From contig NZ_CP141728.1 in the NCBI RefSeq assembly GCF_035621135.1, forward strand, positions 1,798,001-1,862,000: a stretch of 64,000 nt of DNA, given 5' to 3'. Below are positions 1 to 7,952 of the stretch, piece after piece. A model generated the notes under the pieces. That model saw nothing but the letters and a program-made list of their open reading frames with translations. It had not been told where the DNA came from and did no database searches. Source of the stretch: Sinanaerobacter sp. ZZT-01 (GTDB lineage Bacteria > Bacillota > Clostridia > Peptostreptococcales > Anaerovoracaceae). Both the position numbers and the translations under genes were made by a program. Every line of letters starts with the position of its first letter. Within the stretch, counting starts at the first letter, position 1.

Positions 1-44
1 TCAATTACACGTTTATGGCATTTCCAATTTAAGAAAAAATGATG

Positions 45-50
45 TATAAT
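45..50 (+). promoter_or_regulatory. -10 box of the pseudouridine synthase promoter
   Basis: A perfect TATAAT lies 31 nt before the chosen start of the first gene. No good -35 is visible at the standard spacing, so this is a tentative promoter. Confidence 0.4.
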
Positions 51-80
51 AGCAAAGTAATAATTGCATCAGGAGGAAGC

Positions 81-1052
81 ATGATAAAAATATCCATTAC
101 GGAAAACGAAGAAAATCAAAGATTGGATCGTTTTTTGAAAAAGTACTTTAAGAGTGCTTCGTTAAGTCACCTTTATAAGTTGATTCGCAAGGACATAAAA
201 ATAAACGGAAAACGAAGCAAGGCAGAAGCCATTTTGAAACTGGGAGATGAATTAAATATCTACATCACAGACGAAGAAGCTGAAAATCTTAGAAAGACAA
301 AGAAATTGCAGCATTCCAAAAAACAGTTCCACATCGCATATGAGGATGCGCACATTCTGATTGCAGAAAAACCATTTGGACTTTTGGTACATGGAGACCG
401 AACGGAAAAAAAGAATACTTTAGCAAATCAGGTGATTAGTTATTTAATTGAAACTGGAGAGTATCGTCCCCGTTTGGAACGCACATTTGCACCGTCACCG
501 GTGAATCGCTTGGACCGTAATACGACCGGGCTGGTCATTTTCGGAAAGGACAATCGTACACTGCAGACGTTAAATCAAATGCTTCGAGAAAAGGAATGCG
601 TAAAAAAGTATTATTTAACGATTGTATGCGGCGAATTAAAAAATGAACTTCATTTAATGGACAAGATGATAAAAGATGAAATAAAAAACAAAGTAAGTGT
701 ACATAAATTAGAAGAAGGTAGCGATGGACGAATGATCGAAACGATCGCACGTCCGATACAATCTGCAAATGGATATACTCTAGTGGAAATTGAATTGATA
801 ACCGGACGAACACATCAGATAAGGGCACATATGCAGAGTGCAGGATATTGTGTAATTGGTGATGAAAAGTACGGGAATGCAAAGGCAAATCGTGAATTGA
901 AAAAACGCTTTGGGCTGTCTACACAATTTTTGCACGCTTACAAATTGTATTTCGCTCATGCGCATGAACCGATAAGCTACTTAGAAGGGAAAATGGTTAC
1001 TGCACCATTGACCTCATATATGGAGTCTATCAAAAAAAATTTATTTGAATGA
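81..1052 (+). CDS. RluA-family 23S rRNA-type pseudouridine synthase
   Basis: This enzyme isomerises specific uridines in RNA, most likely 23S rRNA, to pseudouridine. The protein is about 323 residues: an N-terminal S4-like RNA-binding segment (about residues 1-70) followed by the RluA/RluC/RluD catalytic domain. The catalytic motif reads NRLDRNTTG with the nucleophilic Asp at residue 145; the usual first His is Asn here, while the Asp is kept. A conserved GRTHQIRAH stretch follows near residues 240-250. The start at 81 is chosen because AGGAGG at 71-76 sits just upstream; an in-frame ATG at 39 has no ribosome site. Which uridine it modifies (RluC, RluD or another paralogue) cannot be told from sequence. 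Confidence 0.93.
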   Translation: MIKISITENEENQRLDRFLKKYFKSASLSHLYKLIRKDIKINGKRSKAEAILKLGDELNIYITDEEAENLRKTKKLQHSKKQFHIAYEDAHILIAEKPFGLLVHGDRTEKKNTLANQVISYLIETGEYRPRLERTFAPSPVNRLDRNTTGLVIFGKDNRTLQTLNQMLREKECVKKYYLTIVCGELKNELHLMDKMIKDEIKNKVSVHKLEEGSDGRMIETIARPIQSANGYTLVEIELITGRTHQIRAHMQSAGYCVIGDEKYGNAKANRELKKRFGLSTQFLHAYKLYFAHAHEPISYLEGKMVTAPLTSYMESIKKNLFE

Positions 1053-1122
1053 AAATTGAATTGAGAAGTTTCTGATTTAAATTCGATTAGAAAATGTAAG
1101 GTAAGAAAGGAAGTTGAGTAAT

Positions 1123-1647
1123 TTGAGTCAAAATACGAAAGAATGGATTAAAGATATTGTATTTGCGGTAATCATTGGACTGATTATCATACAATTTATT
1201 AGACCGACCATTGTAAAAGAGCATTCTATGATGCCAACCTTAAATGAAAATGATTACATTTTTTTAAGCAAACAATCCTACACCTTCGGAGAACCTAAAT
1301 ATGGTGATATCGTTGTATTTCAAAGTGATTTGAAAACGGCGGAAGGAAAAGAGAAACGCCTTATCAAAAGAGTGATTGGACTGCCGGGCGATGTGATCAG
1401 CATAGCAGACGGAGTCGTCTTTCGAAACGGACAACCGCTGGATGAAACTTATACATTAGAACAGTATACTTCTACGGTTATGTCAGACATTACGGTGCCG
1501 AAGGACAACTTGTTTGTAATGGGAGATAATAGACAAAACAGCATCGATAGCAGAGACCCGGATGTGGGATGCATTGAAGAAAAACGTTTGGTTGGAAAAG
1601 CATTTCTTAGGTTATATCCATTTAATAAAATCGGATTTCTGAAGTAA
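1123..1647 (+). CDS. lepB: Type I signal peptidase, tandem copy 1
   Basis: Membrane-anchored serine protease of the S26 family that removes signal peptides from secreted proteins on the outer face of the membrane. About 174 residues, the short Gram-positive form: one N-terminal membrane helix (about residues 10-28), the catalytic Ser in HSMMPTL at residue 35 and the general-base Lys in KRVIGLPGD at residue 82, then MGDNR and SRD boxes. The TTG at 1123 is preferred over the TTG at 1114 because AAAGGAAG at 1106-1113 is well spaced from it and because copy 2 starts at the equivalent residue. It is the first of three adjacent paralogues on the same strand and is closest to copy 2. Confidence 0.95.
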   Translation: MSQNTKEWIKDIVFAVIIGLIIIQFIRPTIVKEHSMMPTLNENDYIFLSKQSYTFGEPKYGDIVVFQSDLKTAEGKEKRLIKRVIGLPGDVISIADGVVFRNGQPLDETYTLEQYTSTVMSDITVPKDNLFVMGDNRQNSIDSRDPDVGCIEEKRLVGKAFLRLYPFNKIGFLK

Positions 1648-1740
1648 ATAAAAATCCTTTATTTTTTGTTGAAGAAATGATTGGGAGTCATTTGATACAT
1701 AATAAAGAGATGCGGATAAAAAACGAGGGGAGATGTTTAT

Positions 1741-2265
1741 TTGAGCCAAAATACGAAAGAGTGGATGAAAGAGATTATAATAGCAGTTGTTATTGGACTG
1801 ATTATCATACAATTTATTAAACCGACCATTGTGCAAGGCCATTCCATGATGCCGACTTTAAATGAAAGGGATTATATCTTTTTAAGTAAGCAGGCTTATG
1901 CGTTTGAGGAACCGCAGTATGGAGATATTATCGTATTCCATAGCGATTTAACAACAGCAGAAGGACAAGAAAAAATGTTGATTAAACGCATTGTTGGTTT
2001 ACCGGGTGATGTGATACGTATACAGGATGGCGTTGTTTTTCGGAATGGAGAAGCATTAGATGAATCCTATACTTTAGAACATTATACGTCCACGATTATG
2101 TCGGACATTACCGTTCCTGAGGGCAGCTTGTTTGTAATGGGGGATAACAGACAAGGCAGCACTGACAGCAGAGATTCGGAAGTTGGATGCATTGCGCAGA
2201 CTCGCTTAGTGGGAAAAGCGGTTTTACGCCTATATCCGTTTAATAAAATTGGATTTCTTAAATAA
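1741..2265 (+). CDS. lepB: Type I signal peptidase, tandem copy 2
   Basis: Second S26 signal peptidase, 174 residues, very similar to copy 1 over its whole length, including the SQNTKEW start and the FNKIGFLK end. It has one N-terminal transmembrane helix, catalytic Ser at residue 35 and Lys at residue 82, both conserved, so it should be active. It starts with TTG behind a GAGGGGAG ribosome site (about 1726-1733). The 93-nt gap to copy 1 and the near-identity suggest a recent local duplication. Differences lie mainly in the substrate-facing middle section, so slightly different substrate preferences are possible but not shown. Confidence 0.95.
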   Translation: MSQNTKEWMKEIIIAVVIGLIIIQFIKPTIVQGHSMMPTLNERDYIFLSKQAYAFEEPQYGDIIVFHSDLTTAEGQEKMLIKRIVGLPGDVIRIQDGVVFRNGEALDESYTLEHYTSTIMSDITVPEGSLFVMGDNRQGSTDSRDSEVGCIAQTRLVGKAVLRLYPFNKIGFLK

Positions 2266-2344
2266 ATAATTTATTATAGTCAGTCAATGATATGACGGAA
2301 TCGCTTTAAAATTTTTATATCTTAAAGTAAACAGGGGAGAAAAA

Positions 2345-2866
2345 ATGAAAGCAGCAATTTGGGATTTTGTAAAAACGATATTAATGGCGCTAGTGATTGC
2401 TATTCTTATAACAAGCTTTATTAAACCAACTTTGGTAAAAGGATATTCGATGTATCCGACCATACAGCCGAACAGCTATATGATTGTGAATAAAATCCCT
2501 TATATCAAGGGAATGCCTCAGCATGGCGACATTGTTGTATTTAAGGCGCATATTTATATGGAAAACGGTGAAGAGAAGGACTTAATTAAGAGAGTGATTG
2601 GAGTACCAGGGGATCATATTTCTGTGAAAGATGGGGCAGTTTACAGAAATGGAGAAGCATTAAAAGAAGACTATATTTATGACGGAGTCACTTCCGGTGA
2701 ATTGGATGAAATCACTGTTGCAGAAAATTGTATTTTTGTAATGGGAGATAATCGTGGGAATAGCCTAGATAGCAGAGACCCAAGCATTGGACAGGTGGAA
2801 ATGAAGGATATTTTGGGGAAGGTCGTTTTGCGGCTCTATCCATTTGATGAAATAGGCTTTTTATAA
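2345..2866 (+). CDS. lepB: Type I signal peptidase, tandem copy 3
   Basis: Third S26 signal peptidase, 173 residues, more diverged than copies 1 and 2. It keeps the N-terminal membrane helix (about residues 8-26), the catalytic Ser at residue 35 in GYSMYPT, the Lys at residue 82 in KRVIGVPGD, and the MGDNR box. It starts with ATG after AGGGGAG at 2333-2339. The gene ends 15 nt before the smpB start, so the two are probably co-transcribed. The divergence suggests an older duplication than that separating copies 1 and 2. Confidence 0.95.
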   Translation: MKAAIWDFVKTILMALVIAILITSFIKPTLVKGYSMYPTIQPNSYMIVNKIPYIKGMPQHGDIVVFKAHIYMENGEEKDLIKRVIGVPGDHISVKDGAVYRNGEALKEDYIYDGVTSGELDEITVAENCIFVMGDNRGNSLDSRDPSIGQVEMKDILGKVVLRLYPFDEIGFL

Positions 2867-2881
2867 AGGAAGGTGAGAACA

Positions 2882-3343
2882 GTGAGACAAAGGAAGCTGA
2901 TTGCCAATAATAAAAAAGCGCGGCATGATTACTTTATAGACGAGGTCTATGAAGCGGGTATTGTATTGACCGGTACAGAAATTAAATCACTTCGCCAAGG
3001 AAAAGTTAATTTAAAAGAAAGTTATGCAAAAATTGATAATGGGGAAGTCGTTATTTACAATATGCATATCAGCCCGTATGAACAGGGAAATCGTTATAAT
3101 ACAGATCCGATGCGAGAACGTAAGCTTTTGCTGCATAAACAGGAGATACGTAAATTAATCGGATATACAACACAAAAAGGATTGACGATTATTCCTTTAA
3201 AATTATATTTGAACGAACGAGGCTTGGCAAAGATGGAACTTGCCGTTGCCAGAGGAAAGAAGCTATTTGATAAACGTGATGATATTGCGAAAAAAGATGC
3301 GGATCGACGTATGGAACAGCAAATGAAAAAGCATTGGCAGTAA
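2882..3343 (+). CDS. smpB: SsrA-binding protein SmpB
   Basis: Small basic protein that binds tmRNA and brings it to stalled ribosomes for trans-translation. About 153 residues, the normal family length. It shows the typical [12 protein letters not shown] start, the [21 protein letters not shown] core, and a basic C-terminal tail ending in KKHWQ, the part that enters the decoding centre. The GTG at 2882 is chosen over a GTG at 2873 because AAGGAAGG at 2867-2874 is placed correctly for it and the family starts there. The tmRNA gene lies 1.5 kb downstream on the same strand, separated by an antiparallel permease gene. Confidence 0.97.
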   Translation: MRQRKLIANNKKARHDYFIDEVYEAGIVLTGTEIKSLRQGKVNLKESYAKIDNGEVVIYNMHISPYEQGNRYNTDPMRERKLLLHKQEIRKLIGYTTQKGLTIIPLKLYLNERGLAKMELAVARGKKLFDKRDDIAKKDADRRMEQQMKKHWQ

Positions 3344-3356
3344 GCCAATGCTTTTT
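3331..3356 (+). terminator. Terminator overlapping the end of smpB
   Basis: An 8-bp perfect stem (GCATTGGC with GCCAATGC) closes a 5-nt loop, AGTAA, that contains the smpB stop codon, followed by TTTTT. The last codons of smpB thus form the 5' arm of the terminator. Confidence 0.85.
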
Positions 3357-3404
3357 ATAATGGCGGAAGTGGCACAGCCATTTTTATTATGTTAAGACAT
3401 TTGT

Positions 3405-4712
3405 TTATAAAAATAAATATTTAATTAAGAATAGAAGTGCGACGACAACAATCATTACATTCAATTCTTTTCTCTTTTCAGCACCTCCGATTAATTTCAA
3501 TAGAAAATAAGAGAGAATACCAAAGCCAATACCATCTGCAATACTGGATGCAAAAGGCATCATTGTAATAGTTAAAAATGCGGGGATTGCTTCGGAATAG
3601 TCGTCAAAAGGAATGTCTTTAATGGGAACGGCCATAAACAATCCTACTAAGACAAGAGCCGGGGCAGTCGCAGCACTTGGCACGATCAAAATTAGAGGTG
3701 AGAAAAATAGTGCGAGGAAAAAGCAGGCAGATGTTGTTAAAGCAGTCAATCCTGTTCTGCCTCCCGCAGCCATTCCGGCAGCGGATTCACCAAACGTGGT
3801 GACGGTGCTTGTCCCTAAACAGGCACCCAAAGTAGTACCTACAGCATCACATAGAAGAGCTTTTTTTGCATGTGGGAAATTTCCGTTCTCATCTAGTAAG
3901 TCTGCACGCATAGCGAAGGCAATGAGAGAGCCGGCTGTATCAAAAATATCCACAAGCAGAAATGTGAAAACGATTAATAGCATGTCAATTGTAAAGAAAT
4001 TTGTAAAGTCGAAATGAAAAAATATTGGAGCAATGCTAGGCGGAAGACTAACAATAGAAGAAGGGAGCATCGTAACGCCAAGTGGTAATCCGATAATTGT
4101 TGTAGCAATAATTCCAAGAAGTAAAGCCGCAGGAACTTTTCTTACCAAGAAAATACCGGTTACAATCAAACCAATGCTGGCGAGTAAAGCAGTCGGTTCG
4201 GAAAGATCGCCAAGTGTAATTAAATTTGAGGTGTCCGCTACGATGATATGTGCATTTTTCAAACCGATCGAGGCAATGAAAAGACCGATTCCTGCCGAAA
4301 TTGCTTTTTTTAGCGTTGCCGGCATTTTATTTATGATGGATTCACGAATATCAAATAGAGATAATAAGATGAAAAGAATACCTTCAATTAAAATCGCGGT
4401 CAGAGCAAACTGCCAGGTGTAGCCTAACTGAAGTACAACATAATAGGTAAAAAAGGCATTCAATCCCATTCCAGGAGCAAGTGCGATTGGAAGTTTAGCC
4501 CATACCCCCATGAAAAAAGTAGCAAGGAGAGCAGCAACAGCAGTTGCTGTAAAAACGGCACCGTAGTTCATACCAGATTCTTCTAAAATAACTGGATTGA
4601 CGATTAAAATATAAGCCATTGCGACAAATGTAGTGATACCTGCAATCACTTCTGTTTGTATCGTTGTTTTGTGTTCCTTAATTTGGAAATATTGAATTAG
4701 TTTTTTAGTCAT
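3405..4712 (-). CDS. NCS2-family purine (xanthine/guanine/hypoxanthine) permease
   Basis: Polytopic membrane transporter of the AzgA/PbuG/PbuO branch of the nucleobase-cation symporter 2 family, importing purine bases with protons. About 435 residues with roughly 12-14 hydrophobic helices. The N-terminus (ITTFVAMAYILIVNP), the ALAPGMGLNAFF segment around residue 80 and the GTSTVTTFGESAAG segment near residue 300 are typical of the branch. It starts with ATG behind AAGGAG. It is transcribed against smpB and ssrA, between them. No purine riboswitch was seen in the leader. The exact substrate cannot be fixed from sequence. Confidence 0.9.
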   Translation of the reverse strand: MTKKLIQYFQIKEHKTTIQTEVIAGITTFVAMAYILIVNPVILEESGMNYGAVFTATAVAALLATFFMGVWAKLPIALAPGMGLNAFFTYYVVLQLGYTWQFALTAILIEGILFILLSLFDIRESIINKMPATLKKAISAGIGLFIASIGLKNAHIIVADTSNLITLGDLSEPTALLASIGLIVTGIFLVRKVPAALLLGIIATTIIGLPLGVTMLPSSIVSLPPSIAPIFFHFDFTNFFTIDMLLIVFTFLLVDIFDTAGSLIAFAMRADLLDENGNFPHAKKALLCDAVGTTLGACLGTSTVTTFGESAAGMAAGGRTGLTALTTSACFFLALFFSPLILIVPSAATAPALVLVGLFMAVPIKDIPFDDYSEAIPAFLTITMMPFASSIADGIGFGILSYFLLKLIGGAEKRKELNVMIVVVALLFLIKYLFL

Positions 4713-4857
4713 AGAGATCTCCTTGTCAAATTATAAGATAAAACTGTTCTATTATAAGTTTTTTTTGAAAAAAATGCAATGTAAAATATATCCATAAACA
4801 AGAAATATAACCTAGATATTTAATAAATTTTTAATGGTTAAAATTATAATTTTAAGG

Positions 4858-4863
4858 TATAAT
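4858..4863 (+). promoter_or_regulatory. -10 box for ssrA
   Basis: A perfect TATAAT ends 32 nt before the mature tmRNA 5' end, consistent with a short precursor trimmed by RNase P. The -35 is poor. Confidence 0.5.
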
Positions 4864-4895
4864 GTATATGTAAAGTAAAAGCTTTATCATTACCT

Positions 4896-5265
4896 GGGGG
4901 CGTAAAGGTTTCGACGGGGGTGTAGAAGCTGGATCAGCGAGCCGTAGTTGCCAAGTCTACGTAAAAAGTGGCACGTTTAAATATAAACGCTAAAAATAAT
5001 AACAATTACGCTTTAGCTGCTTAAGCAGCTGCCGCTAAGCGGCGCGTCGTCAGCTCCGATTCACCTGTAGGTCGGATACCTGGCGTCAATTATACAGGAA
5101 AACTCTGTGTGAGCTCCTAGTAGCACAGGGGAACAATAGGATAGCTGAAATGATAGCCTGCTGATGGGCGATCATAGAGGCGAAACATTAAATCATCAGC
5201 TGCGCTCGGAGAAAATTCTGTGGAAATGCTTTCGGACGTGAGTTCGACTCTCACCGCCTTCACCA
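4896..5265 (+). ncRNA. ssrA: Transfer-messenger RNA (tmRNA)
   Basis: One-piece tmRNA of about 370 nt. The 5' end GGGGGCG followed by a TTTCGACGGGG-type sequence pairs with CGCCTTC near the 3' end to form the alanine-tRNA-like acceptor stem; the T arm (GTGAGTTCGACTCTCAC) and an encoded ACCA end at 5262-5265 are present. The tag reading frame resumes at GCT at 4989 and encodes AKNNNNYALAA, stopping at TAA 5022-5024; the ALAA end is the standard degradation signal. It acts with SmpB, encoded upstream, to free stalled ribosomes. Confidence 0.97.
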
Positions 5266-5270
5266 AAATT

Positions 5271-5320
5271 ATCAGGCTAAAATGAATGCAGAATTGCATG
5301 TCCATTTTAGCCTGATTCTT
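5271..5320 (+). terminator. Terminator after tmRNA
   Basis: A 14-bp perfect stem (5271-5284 with 5303-5316) starts six nt after the tmRNA CCA end and is followed by a T-rich stretch. Confidence 0.8.
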
Positions 5321-5367
5321 TATCTGATACTTTTAATTTGAAATTTTTATATACGGGAGATGAGCTT

Positions 5368-5961
5368 GTGGATTATTTGGAAATAAAACAAAATTTTGAA
5401 CATCATGGTTTTTCAACACAGCTTTTTTCAACAAAAGAAGAAGCTTGTTGCTATCTTGTCGATATTTTACAAAATCAAACGATTGGATTTGGTGGAAGTG
5501 AGACTTTAAAGGAAATGGGTCTGTTTGAAGCATTACAACAAAAAAATGTTGTTACATGGCACAATAGAATTCCAGGCTTAGCAGTAAGAAAACTGGCAAA
5601 TTGTTCAGATGTATATATAACCAGTGCGAATGCAGTAACGGAGACAGGAGAGATTCTTAATATTGACGGAACAGGAAATCGTGTTGCTATGACTGCTTTT
5701 GGACCTCAATCCTGTTACTATGTTGTAGGAAAAAATAAAATTACACCGAATCTTAGCGAAGCGTATCAGCGTTGCAAAAATGTGGCTGCTCCTTTGAATG
5801 CAAGACGCTTGGGGGCTAAAACTCCATGCGCAGTTAAGGGAGATAAGTGTTATGACTGCAACAGCCCCGACCGAATATGCCGCATTATTTCGATGATTGA
5901 AAGAGTACCAATGGAAATGAAATGTGAAATTATCTTTGTGGATCAAGAATTAGGGTTTTAA
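5368..5961 (+). CDS. LUD-domain protein (lactate-utilisation-like)
   Basis: About 197 residues matching the LUD (LutC/YkgG-like) domain: an early ETLKEMG segment following GFGGS, a DVYITSANAVTETGEI stretch and a conserved GPQSCYYVVGKNKI section. In Lut systems such proteins work with iron-sulfur partners in lactate oxidation, but stand-alone LUD proteins in Clostridia have no firmly known job. The GTG at 5368 is chosen because GGGAGA at 5355-5360 lies 7 nt upstream; a TTG at 5338 lacks a ribosome site. Four Cys residues cluster near the C-terminus (about residues 155-171), which may bind metal. No lutA or lutB partner is adjacent. Confidence 0.8.
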   Translation: MDYLEIKQNFEHHGFSTQLFSTKEEACCYLVDILQNQTIGFGGSETLKEMGLFEALQQKNVVTWHNRIPGLAVRKLANCSDVYITSANAVTETGEILNIDGTGNRVAMTAFGPQSCYYVVGKNKITPNLSEAYQRCKNVAAPLNARRLGAKTPCAVKGDKCYDCNSPDRICRIISMIERVPMEMKCEIIFVDQELGF

Positions 5962-6062
5962 GTTCAAGATTGAGAATATGAATTTTTATTTAGAATTTCT
6001 AAAGTGTACATTGCAATATATAGAAAGTTAGTACTAAAACAAAACATGAAGAACGGGATGTT

Positions 6063-6086
6063 CATCTATTTTGTACTCATGACACA
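6063..6086 (+). repeat. 24-nt direct repeat, left copy
   Basis: Matches 7646-7669 at 21 of 24 positions; the first 14 nt (CATCTATTTTGTAC) are identical. The copies bracket the ECF sigma/secreted protein unit and each is followed by a hairpin with a T tract. Confidence 0.7.
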
Positions 6087-6092
6087 CAATTA

Positions 6093-6119
6093 AAAATGAG
6101 CCTTATGTCTCATTTTTTA
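6093..6119 (+). terminator. Hairpin with T tract before the ECF sigma unit
   Basis: Stem AAAATGAG/CTCATTTT around an 8-nt loop, followed by TTT. It may end transcription from the LUD gene. Confidence 0.55.
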
Positions 6120-6254
6120 TTTTTTTGTCTTGCTTTTGTGAAATTGATTGAGAACTTGCATCTGCAAGAGTGTTCATAATTATATTTTTTTGTAAAAAGC
6201 CAACAAAATAATGTTGCTGCCGCATTTAAACAGTATAAGGATAAAGGAGATAAA

Positions 6255-7022
6255 ATGAATACTGTTAAAATTGAAACTATATTTGATTTGATGAAAAACA
6301 AAGAACAGCGAGGGTTCGAGCTTTTATATGAACATTATTTTCGTATTATGTACGGCATCGCATATTCAATTACCGGCGACGACGAGGTGAGCAAGGATGC
6401 TGTCCAAAATACGTTAATTAAGCTATTTGTCCTCGAACCACATAAATTCCCCGAAGCGCATGTGTTGACATGGCTGTATACCGTCGTCAAAAACGAAGCG
6501 CTTATGTTGCTTCGTAAGGAAAAGCAGACTATTGACATCAGTACAATTGATGAAAAACTTCCAATGATTGATAAAAGCATTGAGGAATTTGTCGATATGG
6601 AAAACTACTACACTTTGATTTCATCTCTGAACGAAAAGCAACGGCAGATTGTCACACTGAAAGTGTTAGGTGGTATGAGCCATAAAGAAATATCCCACAT
6701 GCTGCAGAAGCCGATCGGTACAATTCAATGGACATATAACATGTCCATCAAGAAACTGCGTACTGCGCTTTCTACAATGGCTACGTTTGTCATCATGCTA
6801 GGCACAGGCTTTGCTTATAAGCTGATTCGTGCATTTGATACAGAATACATTGAAATCCCGGAAATGGATATGGAATCGTCCGTCAATATTCCAGCACCGC
6901 CAATAATTGATGCGTGGGTTATTGTGCTCGGTATATGCTTTTTATTGTCGGCAACAGCTTTAATCGTATTTTTTAGAAATACAGACAAATTGCCAACAAA
7001 ACGCAAAGCTAGACGCATCTAA
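6255..7022 (+). CDS. ECF-type sigma factor with C-terminal membrane helices
   Basis: RNA polymerase sigma factor of the extracytoplasmic function group. Residues about 15-85 form the sigma region 2 and about 115-165 region 4 with its helix-turn-helix (LGGMSHKEISHMLQKPIGTIQW). Unusually, the protein continues into two hydrophobic helices (about residues 178-195 and 226-246) separated by an acidic, proline-rich stretch, so it is probably anchored in the membrane and may sense a signal itself instead of using a separate anti-sigma factor. It starts with ATG behind AAAGGAGA. The next gene, a secreted protein, is likely in the same operon. Some codons are more GC-rich than in neighbouring genes, hinting at transfer. 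Confidence 0.82.
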   Translation: MNTVKIETIFDLMKNKEQRGFELLYEHYFRIMYGIAYSITGDDEVSKDAVQNTLIKLFVLEPHKFPEAHVLTWLYTVVKNEALMLLRKEKQTIDISTIDEKLPMIDKSIEEFVDMENYYTLISSLNEKQRQIVTLKVLGGMSHKEISHMLQKPIGTIQWTYNMSIKKLRTALSTMATFVIMLGTGFAYKLIRAFDTEYIEIPEMDMESSVNIPAPPIIDAWVIVLGICFLLSATALIVFFRNTDKLPTKRKARRI

Positions 7023-7068
7023 AAGATATGAGCAAAACAAAATGCTTAAAATGAAAAGGAGAATAACA

Positions 7069-7551
7069 ATGAAAAAAAATAGGAAAATTTTGTTAATGAC
7101 TCTCGGGTGCGTTATGTGTCTCAGTTTAACCGCCTATGCCTCTGTTGCCACCGACTTGAAAGAACCCATTCTAAACAGCCAAGTCGGGTTGAAAATGCCT
7201 ATAACAGCACCAGCACTGGAAGACGGAATCACTGATGGTACTGATTTGTTTGATGTTGTGCAGTTCAAAGGCAAAATTGACAGCATTGATGGGGATGGAG
7301 CAATCGTGACACCCGATGAAGGTGAAGAGATCCGTAGCTCTGGAGATGCCGTTCGTATCAATATTGCCGATTACAGCAAAACACTCAACGTAGGTGATGC
7401 CGTAACGATCTATTATGACGGCATAATTATGGAAAGCTACCCATTGCAGATCAACATCCTTGGCATTAACGATGAAATGTTCGATATTGAAGAACCTAGC
7501 AACGGTGCGGATTCAAGTGAAGCGGTTACGTTTGTAATCCAGAAGTATTAA
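7069..7551 (+). CDS. Secreted protein of unknown function
   Basis: About 160 residues with a clear signal peptide (KKNRK, then a hydrophobic core through residue 22, likely cut after TAYA). The mature part is acidic and shows a small beta-rich pattern around residues 60-135 (VVQFKGKIDSIDGDGAIVTPD, then GDAVTIYYDGIIMESYPLQI), which resembles the secreted DUF3221/OB-like proteins often found next to sigma factors in Firmicutes; this is a resemblance only. The ATG at 7069 is preferred to one at 7042 because AAAAGGAG lies just upstream. It follows the sigma gene by 46 nt. Confidence 0.7.
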   Translation: MKKNRKILLMTLGCVMCLSLTAYASVATDLKEPILNSQVGLKMPITAPALEDGITDGTDLFDVVQFKGKIDSIDGDGAIVTPDEGEEIRSSGDAVRINIADYSKTLNVGDAVTIYYDGIIMESYPLQINILGINDEMFDIEEPSNGADSSEAVTFVIQKY

Positions 7552-7645
7552 ATTAAGCTTTTCATTTAGATTCATCCAAAGGAAGTGTAAAATAACCGTC
7601 ATGATAACTTCGGGATGATATCGTATTATTATATGATAAAGATCA

Positions 7646-7669
7646 CATCTATTTTGTACGAATGAAACA
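7646..7669 (+). repeat. 24-nt direct repeat, right copy
   Basis: Partner of 6063-6086 (21 of 24 identical). It lies about 95 nt after the secreted protein gene and just before a terminator. Confidence 0.7.
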
Positions 7670-7673
7670 ACGT

Positions 7674-7713
7674 AAAGTCATGTATGAGATCAAATCCTCA
7701 TACATGACTTTTT
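7674..7713 (+). terminator. Terminator after the ECF sigma unit
   Basis: Perfect 15-bp stem (7674-7688 with 7697-7711) with an 8-nt loop and a short T run. It lies between convergent genes and may work in both directions. Confidence 0.8.
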
Positions 7714-7748
7714 ATATGTGGTAAACTTGAAGCAAGTATTATTTATAT

Positions 7749-7943
7749 TTAGTCTGGTAACTCAAATATGTTTTCAACAGACGTTTTTAGTAATCTTGCA
7801 AGTTTCATGGCTAATTCAAGTGTTGGATTGTATTTGTCGTTTTCAATAGCATTTATAGTTTGCCTAGTTACTCCTAATTCATTTGCAATATCCTCTTGCC
7901 GTAACCCCATATTTTTTCGCAATTCTTTAATTTTATTTTTCAT
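7749..7943 (-). CDS. XRE-family helix-turn-helix regulator, YozG-like
   Basis: Small 64-residue DNA-binding protein that is almost entirely one Cro/C1 helix-turn-helix: LRKNMGLRQEDIANELGVT followed by RQTINAIENDKYNP and the C-terminal SVENIF helix. It is typical of one-domain regulators paired with a small membrane protein, as here: the gene upstream (7953-8249) ends 9 nt away and is surely in the same operon. It probably represses its own promoter; targets are unknown. Confidence 0.88.
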   Translation of the reverse strand: MKNKIKELRKNMGLRQEDIANELGVTRQTINAIENDKYNPTLELAMKLARLLKTSVENIFELPD

Positions 7944-7952
7944 GGTAGCACC

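Noticed and set aside
3613-4422. Plus-strand frames within the purine permease gene
   Set aside because: They are shadows of a membrane-protein gene with the expected hydrophobic code on the other strand.
4713-4895. Purine riboswitch before the permease
   Set aside because: The core loop sequences of that class are absent.
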